From contig CAAGIU010000121.1 of the NCBI GenBank assembly GCA_900770015.1, forward strand, positions 1 to 5,949: a stretch of DNA of 5,949 nucleotides, read 5' to 3'. The position numbers were made by a program, and so were the translations under genes. Every line of letters begins with the position of its first letter. Position 1 is the first letter of the stretch. The notes below the pieces were generated by a model. The model saw only the letters and a program-made list of their open reading frames with translations, had not been told where the DNA came from and did not search any database. Source of the stretch: an uncultured Oscillospiraceae bacterium (lineage in GTDB: Bacteria > Bacillota_A > Clostridia > Oscillospirales > Oscillospiraceae). Below are positions 1 to 4,983 of the stretch, piece after piece.

Positions 1-155
1 AACACCGCATAATGGGGCAAGGAGCTTCGGCGAGAGATTTTGCCACAACCGAAAGTATGAAAAATGCGGGAATACTGGATGTATTTCCCATTTTTCATAC
101 TGCACGATTGGGGCAAAAGATCCGCCGAAGCCTGCAGCTCCCATTGTGCGGTGTT
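1..155. repeat. Long imperfect palindrome, MITE-like
   Basis: The whole segment folds back on itself. The outer ends 1-10 (AACACCGCAT) and 146-155 (GTGCGGTGTT) pair at 9 of 10 positions. CTTCGGCG (25-32) pairs with CGCCGAAG (123-130), TTTTGCC (38-44) with GGCAAAA (112-118), and the central arms 55-75 and 81-100 pair almost fully around a 5-base loop (TGGAT, 76-80). No believable protein is encoded: the 61-codon frame starting at 12 simply reads through both arms. The size and full-length symmetry fit a miniature inverted-repeat element or a large dispersed palindrome. The left end coincides with the window edge, so the true boundary and any target duplication cannot be judged. It could also act as a transcription barrier in both directions. 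Confidence 0.65.
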
Positions 156-199
156 GCCCTAACGGAAGCCCGAAAAAAGAAGACAGCGACACGCTGAAA

Positions 200-227
200 A
201 GCACGATACCGGCAACGGCATCGTGCT
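200..227 (-). terminator. Rho-independent terminator of the ywlG-like gene
   Basis: AGCACGAT (200-207) and ATCGTGCT (220-227) form an 8-bp stem, extended inside by a CCG/CGG pairing around a GCAA loop. Read on the minus strand it lies about 14 bases past the stop codon at 241 and is followed by TTTT, as expected for an intrinsic terminator. On the plus strand it is followed by TCTTGTTTTT, so it may also work in that direction. Confidence 0.75.
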
Positions 228-240
228 TCTTGTTTTTCGT

Positions 241-786
241 TCAAAGCTCCTGATAGATGGCTCTGGGGCCGCCGATGTATTTGGGTCGGGTGCGGGCGCA
301 GATGACCATGGCCTGCCCGATCTGCTTTTGCCCGGTGCGCACCGGCACCGCCACCCGGCGCAGGTGCATGCCGATGAGGGTGCCGCCGATGTCGATTCCC
401 GCGTCCGCCGCGATCTGTTCCACCGCCACGGGGTCCGAGAAGGCATTCCAGGCGGTGACGGCAAAGGAGCCGCCCGCCTTGGGCTGGGGCATGACATTGA
501 CGATCTCATAGCCCCGCTTTTCCGCCGCGGAGCGTTCCAGAACCAGCGCCCGGTTCAGGTGCTCGCAGCACTGCACCGCCAGCTCGATGCCCCGCTCCTG
601 CAGAACAGGGTAAATCCCCTGAAAAGCCGCCTGGGCCGCCTCCATGGAGGAGCCCTTGCCAATGCGGCTTCCCACCATTTCGCTGGAGGAACAGCCGATG
701 ACCAGCAGCGCCCCGGGCTTCAGCTTTGCCTGCTCCAGCAGGTCCATGACCACGGCGCGGGCCTGGAGCGTGATTTCTTCATACAT
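241..786 (-). CDS. ywlG: UPF0340 / DUF436 family protein (YwlG-like)
   Basis: This 181-residue protein has the usual length and conserved blocks of the UPF0340 (DUF436, TIGR01440) family, typified by Bacillus subtilis YwlG. Visible blocks are GCSSSEMVGSRIGKGSS at 31-47, CCEHLNRALV at 73-82, GGTLIGMHLRRVAVPVR at 134-150 and ARTRPKYIGGPRA at 164-176. There is no signal peptide or membrane segment, so it should be cytosolic. The family's biochemical role is not known to me; the conserved Cys, His and Arg blocks suggest an active or binding site, but that is inference. The ATG at 784-786 is preceded by a purine-rich AAGGCGGGG about 6 bases upstream, a somewhat imperfect ribosome site. It has its own promoter (819-847) and terminator (200-227), so it looks monocistronic. 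In Bacillus the gene sits near glyA and rpiB; neither is present here. Confidence 0.9.
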   Translation of the reverse strand: MYEEITLQARAVVMDLLEQAKLKPGALLVIGCSSSEMVGSRIGKGSSMEAAQAAFQGIYPVLQERGIELAVQCCEHLNRALVLERSAAEKRGYEIVNVMPQPKAGGSFAVTAWNAFSDPVAVEQIAADAGIDIGGTLIGMHLRRVAVPVRTGQKQIGQAMVICARTRPKYIGGPRAIYQEL

Positions 787-818
787 AATGATCCCCGCCT
801 TTCCGATTGCGTGGCTCC

Positions 819-847
819 ATTATACCACGCCGAAGACGATGTGGCAA
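819..847 (-). promoter_or_regulatory. Sigma-A promoter for the ywlG-like gene
   Basis: On the minus strand TTGCCA (842-847) is followed after exactly 17 bases by TATAAT (819-824). The predicted start of transcription is near 812, giving a leader of about 25 bases before the ATG at 786. The match to consensus is close (5/6 and 6/6), so basal expression should be strong. Confidence 0.8.
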
Positions 848-866
848 ATGTTTCTTCCATACCCAC

Positions 867-980
867 CCGGCAACGTTCCTGCGCAGGAAAAAATGTTGCA
901 CCACCGCAGGGAATGCATTTATGCATTCCGCTGTTCGTTGCCGGAAAATGCGGAACGGATAAATCCGTTCCCTGCGGTGG
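867..980. repeat. Nested palindrome cluster (REP/BIME-like)
   Basis: Outer arms 901-913 and 968-980 (CCACCGCAGGGAA / TTCCCTGCGGTGG) pair perfectly over 13 bp. Inside lie two further perfect hairpins: GGAATGCA-TTTA-TGCATTCC (910-929) and GGAACGGAT-AA-ATCCGTTCC (952-971), which share bases with the outer arms, so alternative folds compete. To the left, TTCCTGCGCAGGAA (876-889) is a 14-bp palindrome enclosed by GCAAC (870-874) and GTTGC (895-899). CCGGCAAC (867-874) can also pair with GTTGCCGG (937-944). Such compact nested symmetry is typical of dispersed non-coding repeats of the REP or MITE kind. It lies just upstream of the ywlG-like promoter. Reading frames crossing it are by-products of the symmetry and are not annotated as genes. 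Confidence 0.65.
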
Positions 981-1033
981 CTAAGCAAAATAGTACGCCA
1001 AATTACAATTCACTGAGCAAACCCGATAAGCAA

Positions 1034-1058
1034 AAACCACACCAAAACGGTGTGGTTT
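1034..1058 (-). terminator. Terminator-like hairpin downstream of the tRNA region
   Basis: AAACCACACC (1034-1043) and GGTGTGGTTT (1049-1058) form a perfect 10-bp stem with a 5-base loop. Read on the minus strand it ends in TTTTTGCTT, a good intrinsic terminator. It lies 3 bases past the second tRNA-Val 3'-end copy (1062-1083), as a tRNA terminator would, and probably ends transcription coming from the tRNA-Val promoter. Confidence 0.75.
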
Positions 1059-1061
1059 ATC

Positions 1062-1083
1062 TGGTGGAGACTGGGGGACTCGA
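1062..1083 (-). repeat. Second copy of the tRNA-Val 3' end (22-bp direct repeat)
   Basis: Positions 1062-1083 are identical to 1220-1241, which are the encoded CCA, discriminator base, acceptor 3' strand, T-stem 3' strand and part of the T loop of tRNA-Val. The match stops abruptly after TCGA; the rest of a tRNA is absent. It could be a remnant of a former tandem tRNA, or one half of an attachment-site pair left by integration at the tRNA 3' end. The spacing between the copies is 158 bp. Confidence 0.8.
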
Positions 1084-1164
1084 TTTGACTATGGTGCAGC
1101 CGCCGTCCAGCCGGCGGCTGGCAAGTGTCCGCCGGACAGTTGCATTTCGATGGGTTCGAGTCCC
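1075..1164. repeat. GC-rich palindromic segment bounded by tRNA T-arm-like ends
   Basis: GGGACTCGA (1075-1083) and TCGAGTCCC (1156-1164) are a perfect 9-bp inverted pair, both resembling a tRNA T arm. Between them are two GC-rich hairpins: CAGCCGCCG (1097-1105) with CGGCGGCTG (1112-1120), and GTCC-GCC-GGAC (1127-1137). No gene is evident. The segment looks like a tiny structured element lying between the two tRNA-Val 3'-end copies. Whether it is mobile cannot be told from one copy. Confidence 0.5.
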
Positions 1165-1176
1165 TGATCCCTCAGG

Positions 1177-1220
1177 AACATTAAACAGGTCACGTCGAAT
1201 GACGTGACCTGTTTAATGTT
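1177..1220 (-). terminator. Perfect 20-bp-stem hairpin directly after tRNA-Val
   Basis: Positions 1177-1196 and 1201-1220 are exact reverse complements around a GAAT loop. Read on the minus strand, the stem begins at the last base of the tRNA's encoded CCA. Only a short TGTTCC follows it, with no proper U tract, so it may be a weak terminator, a processing signal for the tRNA 3' end, or part of the repeat structure next to it. The terminator at 1034-1058 is better formed. Confidence 0.55.
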
Positions 1221-1296
1221 GGTGGAGACTGGGGGACTCGAACCCTCGACCTCATGCGTGTGAAGCATGCGCTCTAACCAGCTGAGCTAAGCCTCC
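1220..1296 (-). tRNA. tRNA-Val (anticodon CAC)
   Basis: The minus strand gives a full cloverleaf of 74 bases plus an encoded CCA. The acceptor stem is GGAGGCT / AGTCTCC with one G-T pair, the D arm is GCTC...GAGC, the anticodon stem is CATGC / GCATG with loop TTCACAC, and the T loop is TTCGAGT. The anticodon CAC reads the valine codon GTG. The discriminator base is A, as expected for tRNA-Val. One oddity is the T stem, GAGGG against CCCCC, which has an A-C mismatch at its second pair. The gene has its own promoter (1314-1341) and is followed directly by a long hairpin. Confidence 0.93.
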
Positions 1297-1313
1297 ATGC
1301 GGGAACAGATGAA

Positions 1314-1341
1314 ATTATACCACATTTTTCAGGAAAGTCAA
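1314..1341 (-). promoter_or_regulatory. Sigma-A promoter for tRNA-Val
   Basis: On the minus strand TTGACT (1336-1341) is followed by a 16-base spacer and TATAAT (1314-1319). Transcription should begin near 1307, about 10 bases before the mature tRNA 5' end at 1296, a typical short tRNA leader. Confidence 0.8.
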
Positions 1342-1400
1342 GCCTTATTTTCGCCGGCGCGGCAACCTCCCCCGGCATTCTTTAAGTTTTTTATAACCAC

Positions 1401-1429
1401 TTGCATTTGCCCCCTGTTTCGCTTATACT
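1401..1429 (+). promoter_or_regulatory. Sigma-A promoter for the SH3b-domain gene
   Basis: TTGCAT (1401-1406), a 17-base spacer and TATACT (1424-1429) form a good promoter. The predicted start is near 1436, leaving a leader of about 60 bases. That leader contains an 8-bp stem, CATGGAAG (1437-1444) with CTTCCATG (1457-1464), right at the 5' end, which could stabilise the message or act as an operator. Confidence 0.7.
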
Positions 1430-1494
1430 GTATAAACATGGAAGCACCTGAAGAGCCTTCCATGGCAGCATTTTCTTAATTTGAGGTGAATTTT

Positions 1495-2616
1495 ATGGAA
1501 AAGATTACTGCTTTGGTCCTTTCTCTGATCCTGATGTTCTCCGCCGCAAGCTATTCCGAGGTAACCTCCGCCACCGCCGTGGAGGTTCCGGCACCCAACT
1601 CCACCATGGCCGTCAGCGCAGACACCGTGATCCGGAGCATCCCCAGCAGACTGGGTACGGTCCTTGCCATCCCGGATACCGACAGCGAGGTAACCATCGT
1701 CCGCACCGCATCCGTTCTGGGCGTGGAGTGGGTCTGCGTCACCTGCGGCGATGTCACCGGCTGGGTCCCCGCCGCGCAGCTGGAGGCACCCGCCAAGGAG
1801 GAGCCGAAGGAAGAGCCCATCCCCAGCTGGGCAAGGTGGGGCATCGTCAACACCAACCAGCTGAACATCCGTCAGGGCGTGGGTGTGAACACGGAGAAGG
1901 TCGGCGTTTACAACTATGGTGACCGGGTCGCCATTCTGGAAACCAGCGCAGGCTGGGGCCGCACCCCCAAGGGCTGGGTGTATCTGAGCTATCTGTACAT
2001 GGACGGCGATGTGGGCACCAACACCATGGACGGCATCGTCACCGCGGAAAACCTGAACATCCGCAAGGGCCCCGGCACCGGCTACGACATCGTCGGTCAT
2101 CTGAACAAGGGCGACAAGGTCCATGTTCTGGAGCAGTTCCGCTTTAACGGAGAAACCTGGGGCTGCACCAAGTACGGCTGGATCTGCATGACCTATGTGG
2201 CTCCCGAGGAGCCCGAACCCACCTTCGTCGGCTACGGCGTGGTCATCGTGGACGAGGCGGACATTCTCTCCCCCACGGAGCCCCATCCCGTCATCGGCAC
2301 GCTGAAAAAGGGCGATATCGTTCCCGTGCTGAAGCTCGCCGAGAATCAGGGTATCTCCTGGGCGCTGACCCAGAAGGGCTGGATCAAGGCCGACTGCATC
2401 CAGATCATTCAGGAGCCGGAGACTCCCACCACTCCCACCGAGCCCGAGACCCCCACGGAGCCGGAAACCACTCCCACGGAGCCCGAGGCTCCTACGGAGC
2501 CTGAGACGACCCCCACGGAACCGGAAACCACTCCCACGGAGCCTGTGACAACGCCCGCAGAGCCGGAAGCGCCCCTCACTCCCGAGGAAATCCCCGAGCC
2601 TGAAGTAACTGCATAA
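1495..2616 (+). CDS. Secreted multi-SH3b-domain protein with PTE-repeat tail
   Basis: The product has 373 residues. Residues 1-21 are a signal peptide: a Lys at position 3, a hydrophobic core ALVLSLILMF and a small-residue region SAASYS. Four bacterial SH3-like repeats follow at about 38-97, 116-168, 180-235 and 246-303. Repeats 2 and 3 carry the clear SH3b signature (LNIRQGVG, LNIRKGPG, then a GD turn and a GWV/GWI end); 1 and 4 are divergent. Residues 308-372 are a low-complexity tail of TPTEPE-type repeats. There is no sortase motif, C-terminal membrane anchor or recognisable enzyme domain, so it is probably exported and may bind peptidoglycan or another surface ligand through the SH3b domains; the ligand is inference. 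The ATG at 1495 is chosen because GAGGTGA (1483-1489) precedes it by 5 bases; an in-frame GTG at 1486 lies inside that ribosome site. The gene is convergent with metG. Confidence 0.85.
   Translation: MEKITALVLSLILMFSAASYSEVTSATAVEVPAPNSTMAVSADTVIRSIPSRLGTVLAIPDTDSEVTIVRTASVLGVEWVCVTCGDVTGWVPAAQLEAPAKEEPKEEPIPSWARWGIVNTNQLNIRQGVGVNTEKVGVYNYGDRVAILETSAGWGRTPKGWVYLSYLYMDGDVGTNTMDGIVTAENLNIRKGPGTGYDIVGHLNKGDKVHVLEQFRFNGETWGCTKYGWICMTYVAPEEPEPTFVGYGVVIVDEADILSPTEPHPVIGTLKKGDIVPVLKLAENQGISWALTQKGWIKADCIQIIQEPETPTTPTEPETPTEPETTPTEPEAPTEPETTPTEPETTPTEPVTTPAEPEAPLTPEEIPEPEVTA
2413..2610 (+). repeat. Imperfect coding repeats for the Pro/Thr/Glu tail
   Basis: The 3' end of the SH3b gene is built from variants of CCCACGGAGCC (Pro-Thr-Glu-Pro). 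The longest near-copy has a 60-bp period: the 23 bases from 2461 recur exactly from 2521, with a near-identical stretch just before each. Such arrays can expand or shrink by slippage or recombination, so tail length may vary between strains. Confidence 0.75.
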
Positions 2617-2635
2617 CACAATACATCCCAAAAAC

Positions 2636-2663
2636 TTACCCCCGACCTGACGGTCGGGGGTAA
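2636..2663 (-). terminator. Hairpin between converging genes; metG terminator
   Basis: TTACCCCCGACC (2636-2647) and GGTCGGGGGTAA (2652-2663) make a perfect 12-bp stem with a TGAC loop. On the minus strand it lies 7 bases past the metG stop and is followed by GTTTTTGGG, a good intrinsic terminator. On the plus strand it lies 20 bases past the SH3b gene stop but lacks a T tract, so it is probably less efficient in that direction. Confidence 0.85.
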
Positions 2664-2670
2664 AATCGTA

Positions 2671-4620
2671 TCAAACGAGTCTTGCGCCGGCGGGAATGCT
2701 GTCGTCCAGCATCACGAGGTTCAGTTTATCACCGCGCTCGGCAGAGAGCAGCATGCCGCAGCTCATCTGGCCCATCATTTTCCGGGGCGCCAGGTTGGTG
2801 ACCGCCACCAGGGTCTTGCCCAGCAGCTCCTCGGGCTGATAGTACTTGGCGATGCCGGAGAGAATCTGACGGGGGGTATCGGTACCGTCGTTCAGGGTGA
2901 ACTTCAGCAGCTTGTCGCTCTTTTTCACCTTCTCGCAGGTGAGGACTTTGACAACGGTCATTTCCACCTTTTCGAACACGTCAAAGGTGATCTCCTCCTT
3001 GGGTTCGGGCAGGGGATCCTCCACGGGAGCGGGAGCGGGGGCGCGCAGAGCCTCCAGGGCAGCCAGCTCCTTCTCCATGTCAATTCTGGGGAACAGCGCG
3101 GGGCCGGCCACAGTGGCGGTCTCGGCGTTCAGCAGGCCCCAGACTCCCAGGCTGTCCCAGTCCATGGGAGCGCCGCCCAGCCGCTTGCCGATTTCCGCGG
3201 CGGTATCGGGCATGAAGGGAGACAGCAGGCCGCCGCAGATGCGCACGGACTCCAGCAGGTTATACAGCACTCTTGCCAGCCGGGGCTTGTTCTCCTCGCT
3301 CTTGGCCAGCACCCAGGGTGCGTTCTCGTCGATATACTTATTGGCCCGGGAGATGACCTTGAAGACCTCGGCCAGGGCATTCTGGAAGGCATACTTCTCC
3401 ATCTGCTCCTCATAGCGGTCCCGGAGGCCGGAAGCCATGGCAATCAGCTCGGCATCCTTCTCCTCGTCTGCCTGCTGCCCGGCGGGCAGGTGCTCTCCGA
3501 AATACTTCTGGGCCATGGCCACGGTGCGGGAAACCAGGTTGCCCAGGTCGTTGGCCAGGTCGGTATTGATGGTGGAGATCAGCAGCTCATTGGAGAAGTT
3601 GCCGTCGGAGCCGAAGGGGAAGGAGCGCAGCAGGAAGAACCGCAGGGCATCCACGCCGAAGCGCTGGGCCAGCAGATAGGGGTCCACCACGTTGCCCTTG
3701 GACTTCGACATCTTGCCGCCGTCCAGCAGCAGCCAGCCGTGGCCGTAGACCTTCTTGGGCAGAGGCAGATCCAGGCTCATCAGCATGGCGGGCCAGATGA
3801 TGGAATGGAAGCGGACGATCTCCTTGCCCACAAAGTGGACATCGGCGGGCCAGAAGTCCGCCAGGTCATTGTACCTGTCGTTTTCAAAGCCCAGGGCGGT
3901 CATATAGTTGAACAGGGCATCGATCCACACATACACCACATGGCCGGGGTCAAAGTCCACGGGCACACCCCAGGTGAAGCTGGTACGGGAGACGCACAGA
4001 TCCTCCAGACCGGGGTCGATGAAGTTGTTGACCATCTCGTTGACGCGGCTCCGGGGCTCCAGGAAATCCGTGTTCACCAGCAGATCCCGGACCCGGCCTG
4101 CGTACTTGGACAGCCGGAAGAAATAGGCCTCTTCCTCCGCATCCTGCACCTCGCCGCCGCAGTCGGGGCATTTGCCGTCCTTCAGCTGGCTTTCCGTCCA
4201 GAAGGACTCGCAGGGCTTGCAGTACTTGCCCTTGTAGGTACCCTTGTAGATGTCGCCGTTTTCATACATCTTCTTGAAGATCTTCTGGATAGCGGCCACA
4301 TGGTAGTCGTCGGTGGTGCGGATGAACCGGTCATAGGAAATGTTCATCAGCTTCCACAGATCCTTGACGCCGCCCTCGCCCAGCACGATGTTGTCCACAA
4401 ACTGCTGGGGGGTGACGCCGGCCTCCCTGGCCTTGTCCTCGATCTTCTGACCGTGCTCATCGGTGCCGGTGAGGAACATGACGTCATAGCCCTGGAGCCG
4501 CTTGTAACGGGCCATGGTATCGGTGGCCACGGTGCAGTAGCTGTGGCCGATGTGGAGCTTTGCGGAAGGGTAATAGATGGGGGTTGTGATATAGAACTTA
4601 CCCCTGCAAGAAGTGCACAT
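2671..4620 (-). CDS. metG: Methionyl-tRNA synthetase
   Basis: This class Ia synthetase activates methionine with ATP and charges initiator and elongator tRNA-Met in the cytosol. The protein has 649 residues, normal for the long dimeric form. The HIGH motif is at 23-26 and the KMSKS loop at 303-307. A zinc knuckle of four cysteines (134, 137, 151, 154) lies in the connective-peptide insertion. The anticodon-binding helical domain covers roughly 345-515, then comes a Pro/Ala/Glu linker (527-543) and a C-terminal tRNA-binding OB-fold domain (about 545-649). The ATG at 4618-4620 is chosen because AAGGAGG stands 8 bases upstream; the frame is open up to 4710, but that extension runs through the T-box and terminator hairpin. 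The first residues, MCTSC, hold an extra Cys pair before the usual FYITTPIYYPS start. Expression should be controlled by the T-box leader. Confidence 0.97.
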   Translation of the reverse strand: MCTSCRGKFYITTPIYYPSAKLHIGHSYCTVATDTMARYKRLQGYDVMFLTGTDEHGQKIEDKAREAGVTPQQFVDNIVLGEGGVKDLWKLMNISYDRFIRTTDDYHVAAIQKIFKKMYENGDIYKGTYKGKYCKPCESFWTESQLKDGKCPDCGGEVQDAEEEAYFFRLSKYAGRVRDLLVNTDFLEPRSRVNEMVNNFIDPGLEDLCVSRTSFTWGVPVDFDPGHVVYVWIDALFNYMTALGFENDRYNDLADFWPADVHFVGKEIVRFHSIIWPAMLMSLDLPLPKKVYGHGWLLLDGGKMSKSKGNVVDPYLLAQRFGVDALRFFLLRSFPFGSDGNFSNELLISTINTDLANDLGNLVSRTVAMAQKYFGEHLPAGQQADEEKDAELIAMASGLRDRYEEQMEKYAFQNALAEVFKVISRANKYIDENAPWVLAKSEENKPRLARVLYNLLESVRICGGLLSPFMPDTAAEIGKRLGGAPMDWDSLGVWGLLNAETATVAGPALFPRIDMEKELAALEALRAPAPAPVEDPLPEPKEEITFDVFEKVEMTVVKVLTCEKVKKSDKLLKFTLNDGTDTPRQILSGIAKYYQPEELLGKTLVAVTNLAPRKMMGQMSCGMLLSAERGDKLNLVMLDDSIPAGARLV

Positions 4621-4876
4621 GGGAAAAACCTCCTTATCATGAAAAAATCGCCCCGGGAAGACCCAAGGGCGACAAAAATTGACGCGGTACCACCTTGATT
4701 CGCAGATCACTCTGCCTCATTGGCGCGATGACGGGCGCACCCGGATTGGGCCTACCTGTCGACCCATCAGCTCCAAGACCATGTTCCCCTGCCCATACCG
4801 TGCCCGCTCTCACCTGCCCGGGCTCTCTGACCGGCTGACTGCAGAGTACTCTTCTCTTCACAGCTTTTCCATATTC
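4621..4876 (-). promoter_or_regulatory. Methionine T-box riboswitch leader of metG
   Basis: The leader carries the T-box core AAGGTGGTACCGCG (4683-4696) just before a terminator. Further upstream are Stem I hallmarks: AGAGAGCC (4821-4828) and GGTGAGAG (4807-4814), then GAACATGG, in which ATG (4780-4782) is the likely specifier codon, matching methionine. The TGGT of the T-box would pair with an ACCA tRNA end, which fits tRNA-Met with discriminator A. In the known mechanism, uncharged tRNA-Met binds the specifier and the T-box, stabilises the antiterminator and permits transcription of metG. I assigned the specifier from sequence context, not from a computed fold. Confidence 0.92.
4642..4672 (-). 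terminator. T-box-controlled intrinsic terminator before metG
   Basis: On the minus strand TCGCCC (4667-4672) pairs with GGGCGA (4648-4653), with an inner GGG/CCC pairing and a TCTT loop, followed by six T residues (4642-4647). It sits between the T-box sequence and the metG ribosome site, so it is the attenuator switched by tRNA-Met. Confidence 0.88.
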
Positions 4877-4882
4877 CGTTTT

Positions 4883-4912
4883 ATTATACCCGGTTCTCCA
4901 TGAGTTTGTCAA
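4883..4912 (-). promoter_or_regulatory. Sigma-A promoter for the T-box leader and metG
   Basis: On the minus strand TTGACA (4907-4912), an 18-base spacer and TATAAT (4883-4888) are both perfect hexamers. Transcription would begin near 4876. An 18-bp inverted repeat (4911-4928) overlaps the upstream edge of the -35 box. Confidence 0.82.
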
Positions 4913-4928
4913 CAGAAATGTTTCTGTT
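4911..4928. repeat. 18-bp palindrome at the metG -35 box
   Basis: AACAGAAA (4911-4918) and TTTCTGTT (4921-4928) are perfect inverted arms separated by TG. The arms overlap the last bases of the -35 box. This could be an operator, or a weak dapF terminator stem without a U tract. No known regulator is recognised from it. Confidence 0.5.
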
Positions 4929-4983
4929 TTCATCTGTCCTGTGTTGGGGAGGTATATAATCGGGGGGTGCAGGATCGAAGCGG

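Noticed and set aside
223..984. Plus-strand 253-codon open frame
   Set aside because: It lies antisense to the well-conserved UPF0340 gene, has no ribosome site, and its composition is that of a GC-rich shadow; its end runs through palindromic repeats.
644..1207. Plus-strand 187-codon frame ending in the tRNA-Val neighbourhood
   Set aside because: It crosses the ywlG gene start, the palindromes and the tRNA 3'-end copy. Peptides of this kind are spurious translations of repeats and tRNA-derived DNA.
1486..1488. GTG as the start of the SH3b gene
   Set aside because: It is inside the GAGGTGA ribosome site; the ATG at 1495 is correctly spaced and gives a proper signal peptide.
2413..2610. CRISPR-like or tandem-repeat array
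   Set aside because: The repeats are in frame, imperfect, without unique spacers, and encode the Pro/Thr/Glu tail of the SH3b protein.
1423..2631. Minus-strand 402-codon open frame opposite the SH3b gene
   Set aside because: Gly/Arg/Leu low-complexity composition mirrors the repetitive coding strand, and the plus-strand gene has a signal peptide, domains, promoter and ribosome site.
3490..4698. Plus-strand 402-codon open frame opposite metG
   Set aside because: It is a shadow of metG; the minus-strand protein has intact HIGH, KMSKS and zinc motifs, and the plus frame runs into the T-box region.
4621..4710. Upstream in-frame extension of metG (30 codons)
   Set aside because: It would be translated through the T-box and the attenuator stem and has no ribosome site; the ATG at 4620 has AAGGAGG at good spacing.
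4955..4960. Plus-strand TATAAT between dapF and metG
   Set aside because: There is no convincing -35 box at 16-18 bases upstream and no plus-strand gene downstream for it to drive.
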